Shown here piece after piece: positions 7,539 through 14,598 of a DNA stretch of 64,000 bases. The notes under the pieces were generated by a model. It made no database searches. It saw only the letters and a program-made list of their open reading frames with translations, and was not told the origin of the DNA. Source of the stretch: Pseudomonadota bacterium (GTDB lineage Bacteria > Pseudomonadota > Gammaproteobacteria > Burkholderiales > Rhodocyclaceae). The DNA lies in assembly GCA_018241725.1 (NCBI GenBank), contig JAFEDI010000103.1:1-64000 (forward strand), in the 5' to 3' direction. Numbering within the stretch: position 1 is the first letter of the stretch; every line of letters begins with the position of its first letter. The translations under genes and the position numbers were made by a program.

Positions 7539-9599
7539 TCAGTAGCGGGCGTCGGCCGGCTTCTTGTCCTTCGGCCAGTCCTTCACCTTGTCGGGGAAGT
7601 CGGGGCGGGGCTGGTGGCTGAAGTACTCGGCCACGTCGACCGCCTCCTGGTCGGACAGGCCGCCCTGGCCGAGGGGGAACTTGCCGTGGAAGCCGATCGG
7701 CATGTTGCGTTTGACGAAGGCCGCCGCGGTGTAGGTGCGGGCCATGCCGGCGCCGATGTTGAAGGACGCGTCACCCCACAGCGGCGGATAGACGTAGCGG
7801 CCGTCCGCCTGCTTGAGGCCCTCGCCATCCTGACCGTGGCAGACCGCGCATTGCTCGGCATAGACCTTCTTGCCGTTATCCGGATTGGGCTGGATCTTCG
7901 GGTCGATCTTGCCGACACCGCGCCCCGGCACCTTGTCGCCGGGCTTGGTCTCGCGCTTCATCCAGTCGAAGTAGGCCACCATCGCCTTCATGTCGGCGGA
8001 GTCCGGCGGCAGCGGCTTGCCGTTCATGGAGCGCTTGAAGCAGCCGTTGATGCGGTCCTCCAGCGTGATCACCTTGCCGGCCCGCGGCGCATAGCTGGGG
8101 AAGAAGGCGGACACGCCGACGAAGGGCGAGCCATCCGCCACCGTACCGGCGTTGAGATGGCAACTCGTACAGTTGAGGGCGTTGCCGACGTGCTGCGGCA
8201 GCAGATCGCGGGTTTCCAGGTGCAGACGCATGCCGCGCACCAGTTGCTGGGCGTTGGTGCCAGCCAGCATGTCGGCCAGGCGCGGCGTCTCGAAGGCGCT
8301 CATGTCGGTCTTCGGGTCCAGCGCGGCACGCATCTTGTTCACCTGCGCCGCGCTCACCGGCGTGCCTCCATGGCCCCAGCTGTCACGCACGAAGTTGAGG
8401 ATCTCGGCCAGCTCCGCATCCTTCAGGCGCGCGAAACCGGGCATCGCGAAGACCCGCGGGTGGGCTGCCGTCGGCACCGTGTGGCCACCGGTCAGCACGA
8501 TGTGCATCAGGCTGGCCGGGTCCTTGGCGGCGATCGCCGGATTGCCGGCCAGCGGCGGGAAGACCTTGGGCACGCCGCTGCCGTCCGGACGGTGGCAATC
8601 GACGCAGAACTGCACATAACCCAGGCCGCCGCGGCTGCTGTACAGCTTGTCCGGTGCCGAGCCGGCCACCACCTTGCGCGGCGTGGCGGGCGCCGGCAGC
8701 TCGCCCTCGCCCGGCGGCAGGGCCTTCAGATAGGTGGCGATGGCCCGCAGGTCCTCGTCCTTCAGGTGCTGTGTACTGTGCAGGATGACGTCGGCCATAT
8801 TGCCGGACGCCGCAGCGAAGCGGTTCTGCCCGGTCTTCAGGAACAGCGCGGTGTCGTCCACCGTCCACAACCCGCGCAGGCTCAGGGCCCGCCAGTGTTC
8901 CACGGTCTCCCCGGCGAGGAAGTGGCGCCCCTTCGTGCCGGCGTCGCCCATCGCCTTTTCCTGGAAGGCGATGCCCCGCGGCGTGTGGCAGGCGCCGCAG
9001 TGCCCGAGGCCCTGGACCAGGTAGGCGCCGCGATTCCACACCGCGTCCTTCTGCGGATCGGCCTTGAAGGGCGTGCTGTCGAGGAAGACCCAGTTCCACA
9101 GGGACAGGCCCCAGCGCATGTTGAAGGGCCAGCTCATGTCGGAGGGCTTGTTGGCCTGCTTGACCGGGGCCAGACCCTGCATCAGGTAGGCGTAGAGGGC
9201 CTGCATGTCGTCCGCCGTGATTTTGGCGTAGGACGGGTAGGGCATGGCCGGGTAAAGGTTGTGGCCGTCCGCCGCCACGCCCTTGCGCATGGCCCGGTCG
9301 AACTGCTCGAAGCTGTATTTGCCGAGGCCGGTGTCCCGGTCCGGCGTGATGTTGGTGGAGTAGAGCTTGCCGAAGGGCGTTTCCAGCGCCCGGCCGCCGG
9401 CCATCGGCGCACCCTTGTCCGCCGTATGGCAGGCCACGCAATCGCCGGCCTGGGCCAGGTAGCGGCCGCGCTCGATGGTCTGGGTATCCGCGGCGGCCGC
9501 CTGGGCAAGCCCGCTGGTTGACACAAAAATGGCCGCGCCCATCAGGACGAGGCCGCTGGACGACCGGCGGATCTGCCGGCCCATGGCACTGCTCAACAT
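7539..9599 (-). CDS. Pentahaem cytochrome c: AdhB/Gnd-type trihaem module fused to a TsdA-like dihaem module
   Basis: A 686-aa exported protein with five CxxCH sites: C54-H58, C201-H205, C332-H336, C477-H481 and C584-H588. Residues about 40-410 resemble the trihaem cytochrome subunits of membrane alcohol, aldehyde or gluconate dehydrogenases (GRYLAQAGDCVACH, FGKLYSTNITPD, RGAYLVQGLGHCGACHTPRG). Residues about 435-670 resemble TsdA: NCTSCHLNAG, Cys520 in INGCFKRSMNGKPLPP, and Met633 in KRNMPIG. Usually these modules are separate proteins. The N-terminal hydrophobic segment is a signal peptide or anchor. GGGAG upstream supports the start at 9599. Probable role: periplasmic thiosulfate/tetrathionate or related redox chemistry with a built-in electron relay. 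Confidence 0.85.
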   Translation of the reverse strand: MLSSAMGRQIRRSSSGLVLMGAAIFVSTSGLAQAAAADTQTIERGRYLAQAGDCVACHTADKGAPMAGGRALETPFGKLYSTNITPDRDTGLGKYSFEQFDRAMRKGVAADGHNLYPAMPYPSYAKITADDMQALYAYLMQGLAPVKQANKPSDMSWPFNMRWGLSLWNWVFLDSTPFKADPQKDAVWNRGAYLVQGLGHCGACHTPRGIAFQEKAMGDAGTKGRHFLAGETVEHWRALSLRGLWTVDDTALFLKTGQNRFAAASGNMADVILHSTQHLKDEDLRAIATYLKALPPGEGELPAPATPRKVVAGSAPDKLYSSRGGLGYVQFCVDCHRPDGSGVPKVFPPLAGNPAIAAKDPASLMHIVLTGGHTVPTAAHPRVFAMPGFARLKDAELAEILNFVRDSWGHGGTPVSAAQVNKMRAALDPKTDMSAFETPRLADMLAGTNAQQLVRGMRLHLETRDLLPQHVGNALNCTSCHLNAGTVADGSPFVGVSAFFPSYAPRAGKVITLEDRINGCFKRSMNGKPLPPDSADMKAMVAYFDWMKRETKPGDKVPGRGVGKIDPKIQPNPDNGKKVYAEQCAVCHGQDGEGLKQADGRYVYPPLWGDASFNIGAGMARTYTAAAFVKRNMPIGFHGKFPLGQGGLSDQEAVDVAEYFSHQPRPDFPDKVKDWPKDKKPADARY

Positions 9600-9604
9600 G
9601 ACGT

Positions 9605-9688
9605 TCTCCCTACTGCTTGTTTTGGGTACAAGTCTAGGGAGAGGCCCCCGCCGCCACTATCCGGACATCGGGTTAACGCAATAACCGA
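9605..9688 (-). promoter_or_regulatory. Leader of the cytochrome block with two inverted repeats
   Basis: The 95 bp between the regulator gene and the pentahaem gene hold two dyads. The inner one is TCTCCCTA (9605-9612) facing TAGGGAGA (9635-9642), and includes CTTGT/ACAAG near its centre. The outer is TCGGGTTA facing TAACCGA (9668-9688) with a six-base spacer. The outer one lies 70-90 bp upstream of the ATG, a plausible operator for the adjacent TtrR-like activator; the inner one could form an mRNA hairpin before the ribosome binding site. Function is inferred from position only. Confidence 0.4.
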
Positions 9689-9694
9689 AACCGT

Positions 9695-10330
9695 CTAGTC
9701 GAGGCCCCGGGGATCGGCCCGCAGGATCAAGCGGGCCAGGTCGGCGGCACTGCCCGTGGCGGTCTTCTCCATCACGTGCTGGCGGTGCACATGCACGGTG
9801 TTGTCGCTGATGCCGAGCAGGCGCGCCACTTCCTTGTTGGCCAGGCCGAGGGCCAGCAGGCGGGCCACCTCCCGCTCCCGCGCCGACAGGCGGGCCAGAA
9901 TGTCCTGGGCCTCGCCCTGGCGGCGCTGGCTGGCGTGGCGTTCCAGGCTCACCTGCACGGCCCGCTCCACGGCGTCGAGGAAAAGCTGGTCCTTGAAGGG
10001 CTTCTGCAGGAAGTCGAGGGCGCCGTCCTTCATGGCCTGCACCGCCAGCTCCACGTCGCCGTGGCCGGTCATGAAGATCACCGGGAAGGACGAGCCTGCC
10101 GCCTGCAGACGGCGCTGCAGCTCCAGGCCGCTGACCCGCGGCATGCGGATGTCGAGGACGATGCAGCCGCCAGCGGCCGGGAAAGCCGGTGCCACGGCGA
10201 GGAAGGCCTCGGCGGACTCGTGCCCCACCGCCTGCCAGCCCACCGATTCGAGCAGGAACAGCAGCGAGCGGCGGAACGGCGCTTCGTCGTCCACCACGTG
10301 GATCACGGGCATGTCGGGGGAGGCGGTCAT
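9695..10330 (-). CDS. FixJ/TtrR-like response regulator
   Basis: A 211-aa two-component regulator. Receiver domain (about residues 8-122): acidic pocket VDDE, phospho-acceptor Asp in IVLDIRMPRVSG, conserved Thr/Ser in IFMTGHGD, Lys in LQKPF. A LuxR-type helix-turn-helix follows (about 145-205; LSAREREVARLLALGLANKEVARLLGI). The FMTGHGDVELAVQAMKDGALDFLQKPF run is typical of FixJ/TtrR/StyR regulators. It overlaps the kinase gene by ATGA and sits directly upstream of the cytochrome block on the same strand, so the cytochromes are the likely targets. Confidence 0.87.
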   Translation of the reverse strand: MTASPDMPVIHVVDDEAPFRRSLLFLLESVGWQAVGHESAEAFLAVAPAFPAAGGCIVLDIRMPRVSGLELQRRLQAAGSSFPVIFMTGHGDVELAVQAMKDGALDFLQKPFKDQLFLDAVERAVQVSLERHASQRRQGEAQDILARLSAREREVARLLALGLANKEVARLLGISDNTVHVHRQHVMEKTATGSAADLARLILRADPRGLD

Positions 10331-12135
10331 GAGTTCTCTCGGGAATCGGCTGGCGCTTCGTCGGCCAGCGGCAATGTGAAACGGAAAACCAGGCCGGGGC
10401 CGGGTTCGGCCGCAGTGACCGTGATGTCGCCGCCGTGGGCCTCGACGATGGTCTTGCAGATGGACAAACCCAGGCCCAACCCATCGGGCTTGGTCGTGAA
10501 GAAGGCTTCGAACAGGCGCTCGCGCTCGTCGGGTGGCAGACCCGGGCCGTGGTCGCGCACCTCAAGGGCACAGCGCTCGCCGTCCCGCCCCAGGCTCACC
10601 TCGATGGGCGCGTCGCAGCCGGCAGCCTGTTGCGCATCCCAAGCATTCTTGAAGAGATTGAGCAGCACTTGCTGAACCTGCAGCGGGTCTACCCACACCT
10701 TCGGCCCGGCCGTCTCCGCATTCTGGTGCACCGCCACCGCCGGCACGCCGGGCAGCATGCCGGCAAACAGCCGGCCGGCCTCACGGACCAGACTGGCTGG
10801 GTCGTGGGCTTCCCGCACCCGGTCGCGCTTGCGCGCAAAGGCGCGGATGCCGCCGAGGATGCCGGCCGCCCGTTCCGATTCGCTGGCGATCTCCTCCGCC
10901 GCCTGGCGCAACGCGGCCGGCGCCAGCGTGCCGCTGTCCTGGCGGCGCAGCAGGCTGCGCGCGTAGTTGCCGATGGCTGCCAGCGGCTGGTTGAGTTCGT
11001 GGGCCAGTGTGCCGGACAGCTCGCCGAGGATGGATAGACGCGACAGGTGGTCCATCTGCTGCTGGCCCTCGCGGAGCTGCGCCTCCAGGCGCTGCCCCGC
11101 GTCCATCGCGGCGGTCAGCTCCCCCGTGCGCCGCTGCACCAGATGCTCCACGTGCAGCGTGTAGGCGCCCCACGCCAAGAGCATCAGCACCAGGCCGCTC
11201 ACCCACGGCCAGTAACGCTCCCACAGGGACGGCCAGGCGGTTTCGCGCAGGAAGGCGTAGGGGCCGATCTGCAAGTCCTGCAGCAACTCATGCACCGGAT
11301 GGTAGTCCGCCGGCACGCTCCAGGACTGGCCGGCGGCGTCCGGCGACAGGGACAGCAGCGCCACCAGCACGTCCCGCGACAGGGCCGGCGGCGTACCCGG
11401 CGCGGCGGCGAAGGCCCAGCCCGGATAGAGCGGCGCCGACACCCGGCAATGCCGCACGTCGGCCCGCGGCGACAGCACCCGCAGCTGCCCGGGCCGCAGC
11501 GTGCCGTCCTGCTCCAGGCGCTCCAGCAGGCAGGCGCGCAGCACGCCTGCGTCGGCATCGCCGTTGAGCACTGCCTCCACCACCCGCGACATCGGAAAAT
11601 CGGTAAACACCGGTTGCGGCTGGCCCTGCTCCGGGTTCAGCCCGATACGGCGCAGCTCGGCCCAGGCCACCTGGTAGCCGCCGAAGGCATCCTGCGACAC
11701 CGCCGCCAGGGTTCGTCCCTTCAGGTCGGCCAGCGCGCGGATGTCCCGGCGCTCGTCCAGCACCACCACCGCGGAGCCCACCACGTGGGCCGGATCGGTG
11801 GATGCATCGGCGATCAGCGTGGCGATCCGGCTGACCCCGCTCCCCGCCTCCAGAAACACATAATGGCCCGGGTTGGTGACGACGAAATCCAGCTCCCCGG
11901 CCTGCAGCGCCGCCGCCATGCCGTCCAGGTCGAAATGGCGCAGCACCAGGTCACGGCCGGGCAGCTTGTCCTCCAGCTGGTCCATCAGCGCCGACCAGCG
12001 CACCTGCGCCTCCTCCGCGCCCTGCCAGGCCAGCACGCCGATGCGTACCTGCCGCGGCGGCTCGGCGGACCACGCGGCCAGCGCGAACAGAGCCATCAGT
12101 AACGGGGCGACAAGGAAACGGAACAAGGACTTCAT
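10327..12135 (-). CDS. TtrS-like sensor histidine kinase with PhnD-type periplasmic sensor
   Basis: A 602-aa inner-membrane kinase: signal or anchor segment (residues 1-23), a periplasmic substrate-binding domain of the PhnD/TtrS kind (about 25-290; IGVLAWQGAEEAQ, VTNPGHYVFLEAG), one membrane helix near 310-328, then a HisKA domain with LAHELNQPLAAIGNYAR and an HATPase_c domain (LFKNAWDAQ N-box, DHGPGLPP, GLGLGLSICKTI). This arrangement is that of TtrS and ThsS, which sense tetrathionate and thiosulfate. Together with the TsdA-like cytochromes this points to sulfur-oxyanion sensing. The ligand itself cannot be read from sequence. Confidence 0.85.
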   Translation of the reverse strand: MKSLFRFLVAPLLMALFALAAWSAEPPRQVRIGVLAWQGAEEAQVRWSALMDQLEDKLPGRDLVLRHFDLDGMAAALQAGELDFVVTNPGHYVFLEAGSGVSRIATLIADASTDPAHVVGSAVVVLDERRDIRALADLKGRTLAAVSQDAFGGYQVAWAELRRIGLNPEQGQPQPVFTDFPMSRVVEAVLNGDADAGVLRACLLERLEQDGTLRPGQLRVLSPRADVRHCRVSAPLYPGWAFAAAPGTPPALSRDVLVALLSLSPDAAGQSWSVPADYHPVHELLQDLQIGPYAFLRETAWPSLWERYWPWVSGLVLMLLAWGAYTLHVEHLVQRRTGELTAAMDAGQRLEAQLREGQQQMDHLSRLSILGELSGTLAHELNQPLAAIGNYARSLLRRQDSGTLAPAALRQAAEEIASESERAAGILGGIRAFARKRDRVREAHDPASLVREAGRLFAGMLPGVPAVAVHQNAETAGPKVWVDPLQVQQVLLNLFKNAWDAQQAAGCDAPIEVSLGRDGERCALEVRDHGPGLPPDERERLFEAFFTTKPDGLGLGLSICKTIVEAHGGDITVTAAEPGPGLVFRFTLPLADEAPADSRENS

Positions 12136-12209
12136 GGGCGGAAGTGTCCGCCGGATGACGGGAGCGGGACAAGCCCGCCCCCGCTGTTCTGCCCGCTTAC
12201 ACGAACAGA

Positions 12210-12833
12210 TTAGCCCACCACCAGATCCGCCGCCTGCAGCAGCCCGGCATTCGCAATGCCGACCAGATCGATTTGACCATCAGGGCTGACAAAGTCCGTA
12301 CGTGTCTCGCCACTGGCGATCTCGGTCCACAGGGCATCACCGTCATCGTCGCGGAAGACGCTGAACTCGATCTTGCCGCTGCGGCCGATCTCGGTCTTGA
12401 GGATGAACGTATCGGCACCCACCTCAACCACATCGACGCTCTCATTGGCGTCGAGGCGGTCGCTCTTCCAGCCACCGCGCCCCAGTTTCAACGCGCCGGT
12501 GACCGCATCACCTGCCAGGACCAGGTCGCCGCTCGCGGCGCTGCCGTCGGCCAGCGTGAACTTGTAGGTTTCCAGGGCACGCAGGCTCGCACCCGTAACC
12601 ACCTCGAGCTCGAAGCTCTTCTGGAACAGGCCATCCTGATTCAGATCCGTATAAGTGCTGATCTCGACTTTGCCAAACTCGGTCTCGGTGCGGGTCACGT
12701 CGACGCCGTCGAAAGACCAGGTTTCGTTGCTCTTCATACGTTCTTGTTGCAAGCGGCCATGCTCCTGCTCGTAAACCGCCGTCACGCTGCTGCCGTTGGT
12801 CACGAACTGATAGCCCTTGGATGAACTGCCCAT
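12210..12833 (-). CDS. Hypothetical protein with two similar halves and Asp-rich EF-like motifs
   Basis: A 207-aa acidic protein with no recognised family, signal peptide or membrane segment. It is built from two related halves. Each has a run of short beta-strand-like stretches (VEISTYTDLNQDG near residue 55 and IEFSVFRDDDGD near residue 160) ending in a D-x-N/D-x-D-G pattern reminiscent of calcium-binding loops. Threonine, glutamate and aspartate are abundant. The start at 12833 is supported by AAGGAG eight bases upstream. It diverges from the PepSY operon and shares its predicted operator type, so it may be a target of the neighbouring two-component system. Confidence 0.7.
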   Translation of the reverse strand: MGSSSKGYQFVTNGSSVTAVYEQEHGRLQQERMKSNETWSFDGVDVTRTETEFGKVEISTYTDLNQDGLFQKSFELEVVTGASLRALETYKFTLADGSAASGDLVLAGDAVTGALKLGRGGWKSDRLDANESVDVVEVGADTFILKTEIGRSGKIEFSVFRDDDGDALWTEIASGETRTDFVSPDGQIDLVGIANAGLLQAADLVVG

Positions 12834-12899
12834 GCTTCTGACTCCTTCAAGGATGGATCCCTCGGATTGGGATCGTTGAGGGGAGTCTAGAAAGCGCAG

Positions 12900-12916
12900 C
12901 TGAAGCCTCGCTGAAG
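12900..12916 (-). promoter_or_regulatory. CTTCAG-N5-CTTCAG operator for the 12.2-kb gene
   Basis: Reading on the minus strand the sequence is CTTCAG-CGAGG-CTTCAG, followed after exactly 10 bases by TAGACT as a possible -10 element and then the gene starting at 12833. Direct hexamer repeats spaced by five bases and replacing the -35 box are the usual binding pattern of OmpR-family regulators. The same box occurs in the opposite orientation at 12982-12998. Confidence 0.55.
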
Positions 12917-12981
12917 CGCCAGGAAGGTTCAGGCACGTCATGGGCCAGCGGGGCTGACGCGCCACCGGCAATCTGACCGGT

Positions 12982-12998
12982 CTTCAGATTGCCTTCAG
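12982..12998 (+). promoter_or_regulatory. CTTCAG-N5-CTTCAG operator for the PepSY-cytochrome-TCS operon
   Basis: On the plus strand CTTCAG-ATTGC-CTTCAG is followed after 10 bases by TTAAAT (13009-13014), a good -10 candidate, with the PepSY gene starting at 13065. The geometry is identical to the divergent box at 12900-12916. The OmpR-type regulator encoded in this operon (13942-14598) is the obvious candidate protein, implying positive autoregulation. Confidence 0.55.
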
Positions 12999-13064
12999 TT
13001 TGCTCCTGTTAAATGGTCACCACGTTCCCGGCCGGAACCCGTACAACGCCAATCAGGAGTCATC

Positions 13065-13325
13065 ATGAAGCGCATTCTCCTCACCCTCGCCGCCACAATC
13101 GCCACCACCACGGTCTTCGCCGGCCCCAGCTGCCATGTTCCCGAAGACAAGTGGATGAAGGAAGCCGACTTCAAGGCAAGAATCGAAGCGCAGGGCTACC
13201 GGATCAAGACCTTCAAGGTCTCCAAGGGCCAGTGCTACGAGATCTACGGCTTCGACAAGAACGGCAAGAGGGTGGAAATCTATTTCGATCCGGCCACCGG
13301 CGCCGAACTCGAACGCAAGTCCTGA
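13065..13325 (+). CDS. Small periplasmic PepSY-domain protein
   Basis: An 86-aa secreted protein: signal peptide MKRILLTLAATIATTTVFA, then one PepSY domain. The pattern is MKEADFKARIEAQGYRIKTFKV, CYEIYGFDKNGKRVEIYFDPATGAEL, the typical helix followed by a three-strand sheet. Two cysteines (near residues 23 and 57) may form a disulfide. Such proteins commonly accompany cytochrome b561 and OmpR-type two-component genes in proteobacteria, and this gene is the first of that operon. A ligand- or metal-sensing accessory role is an inference from context. AGGAG lies before the start. Confidence 0.85.
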   Translation: MKRILLTLAATIATTTVFAGPSCHVPEDKWMKEADFKARIEAQGYRIKTFKVSKGQCYEIYGFDKNGKRVEIYFDPATGAELERKS

Positions 13326-13387
13326 TGCCACATCGGCCGATGGCGGCAGGCCCAGCCAGCGGCCATCGACACAACCGGAGACATGCC

Positions 13388-13945
13388 ATGCAATCAGGCA
13401 CCCCTGCTCTTCCCATCCGCGTCTGGGACCCTTTCGTGCGCATCTTCCACTGGAGTCTGGTGAGCTGCGTCCTGATCAATTACTTCCTCATCGACGACGG
13501 CGAGACTCTGCACCAGTGGCTCGGCTACATCGCCTGCGGCCTGGTCGCGGCGCGGATCGGGTGGGGCTTCGTGGGCTCCGAACATGCCCGCTTCGCCAGC
13601 TTCTTCCCTACGCCGGCACGGCTCCGCGCCCATCTGACGGCGATGCGTGCAGCCCAGCCCGAATTCCACCCCGGCCATAATCCGCTCGGCGCCATCATGA
13701 TGCTCACCCTGATGGTGCTGGTCCTCGCCCTCGGCCTCAGCGGCTTCCTCCAGACCACCGACCTGTTCTGGGGTGAAGAATGGCTCGAGGAACTCCACGA
13801 AATGCTGGCCTCGGCCCTGATCGGCCTGGCCGCACTGCATGCGGCGGCGGCCATCGTCATGGGCCGGCTGGAAGGCGTGAATCTCGTCGGCGCCATGATC
13901 TCGGGCATCAAACGCCCACTCCACTCCGGCGCGAAGCGGCGATGA
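13388..13945 (+). CDS. Cytochrome b561-family membrane protein
   Basis: A 185-aa protein with four hydrophobic helices and haem-ligand histidines at the expected places: RIFHWSLV in helix 1, ETLHQWLGY in helix 2, and ELHEMLASALIGLAALHAAA in helices 3-4. This is the diprotein b-type cytochrome (CybB-like) architecture with the opening WDPFVRIFHW. It would carry electrons between the quinone pool and a periplasmic partner. The start at 13388 (MQSGTPALPIRVWDPF) has GGAG seven bases upstream. The stop overlaps the response regulator start (ATGA). Confidence 0.9.
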   Translation: MQSGTPALPIRVWDPFVRIFHWSLVSCVLINYFLIDDGETLHQWLGYIACGLVAARIGWGFVGSEHARFASFFPTPARLRAHLTAMRAAQPEFHPGHNPLGAIMMLTLMVLVLALGLSGFLQTTDLFWGEEWLEELHEMLASALIGLAALHAAAAIVMGRLEGVNLVGAMISGIKRPLHSGAKRR

Positions 13946-14598
13946 GGGTGCTACTCCTGGAAGACGACGCCATTCTCGGCGAAGCGCTGCGCGACTTCCT
14001 TCGCAGCGAAGGGCATGTCGTCGACTGGCTGCGCAACCTGGCAGGCGCCCGCGCCGTTGAGCGCGAGCCCTTCGATCTCCTGCTGGTCGACTGGAATCTT
14101 CCCGACGGTCTTGGCGTGAGCTGGCTCGCCACCCTGCGTACGAACGGTCGAAGTACTCCGGCCATCATATTGACCGCCCGCGACCGCCTCGCCGACCGCA
14201 TCGAAGGACTGGACAGCGGCGCCGATGACTACCTGGTCAAGCCCTTCGCCCCCGAAGAGCTGTCGGCCCGCATCCGCGCCCTGACCCGCCGCCTGAACGG
14301 CGAGGCGTCCAGGCAACTGTGCTTCGGCGAGGTCAGGATCGACCTGACGCGCCATGAGGCACACAGCGCGGGGACGCTGGTGACGCTCACCGCGCGCGAG
14401 TGGGCAGTGCTCGAAGCGCTTGCCTTGCGCGCCGGACGCATCGTTTCCAAGGCCGACCTGGACGCCCTCGTCAATGGCTTCGACGGGGAAGGCAGCAGCA
14501 ACAACACGCTCGAGGTCCACGTCAGCCGTCTGCGCCGCAAGCTGTCACCCGCCCTCATCGAGACGGTACGCGGGCTGGGCTACCGTATTCCCGCATGA
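13942..14598 (+). CDS. OmpR/QseB-family response regulator
   Basis: A 218-aa regulator. Receiver domain: MRVLLLEDDAILGE acidic pocket, phospho-acceptor Asp in LLVDWNLPDGLG, TARD, and YLVKPF with the conserved lysine. C-terminal winged helix: LTAREWAVLEALALRAGRIVSKADL, then NTLEVHVSRLRRKL and the ending TVRGLGYRIPA. Closest in style to QseB/PmrA/BasR. It overlaps both neighbours by 4 bp (ATGA), showing tight translational coupling with the cytochrome b561 and kinase genes. The likely target sites are the CTTCAG boxes at 12.9-13.0 kb. Confidence 0.93.
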   Translation: MRVLLLEDDAILGEALRDFLRSEGHVVDWLRNLAGARAVEREPFDLLLVDWNLPDGLGVSWLATLRTNGRSTPAIILTARDRLADRIEGLDSGADDYLVKPFAPEELSARIRALTRRLNGEASRQLCFGEVRIDLTRHEAHSAGTLVTLTAREWAVLEALALRAGRIVSKADLDALVNGFDGEGSSNNTLEVHVSRLRRKLSPALIETVRGLGYRIPA

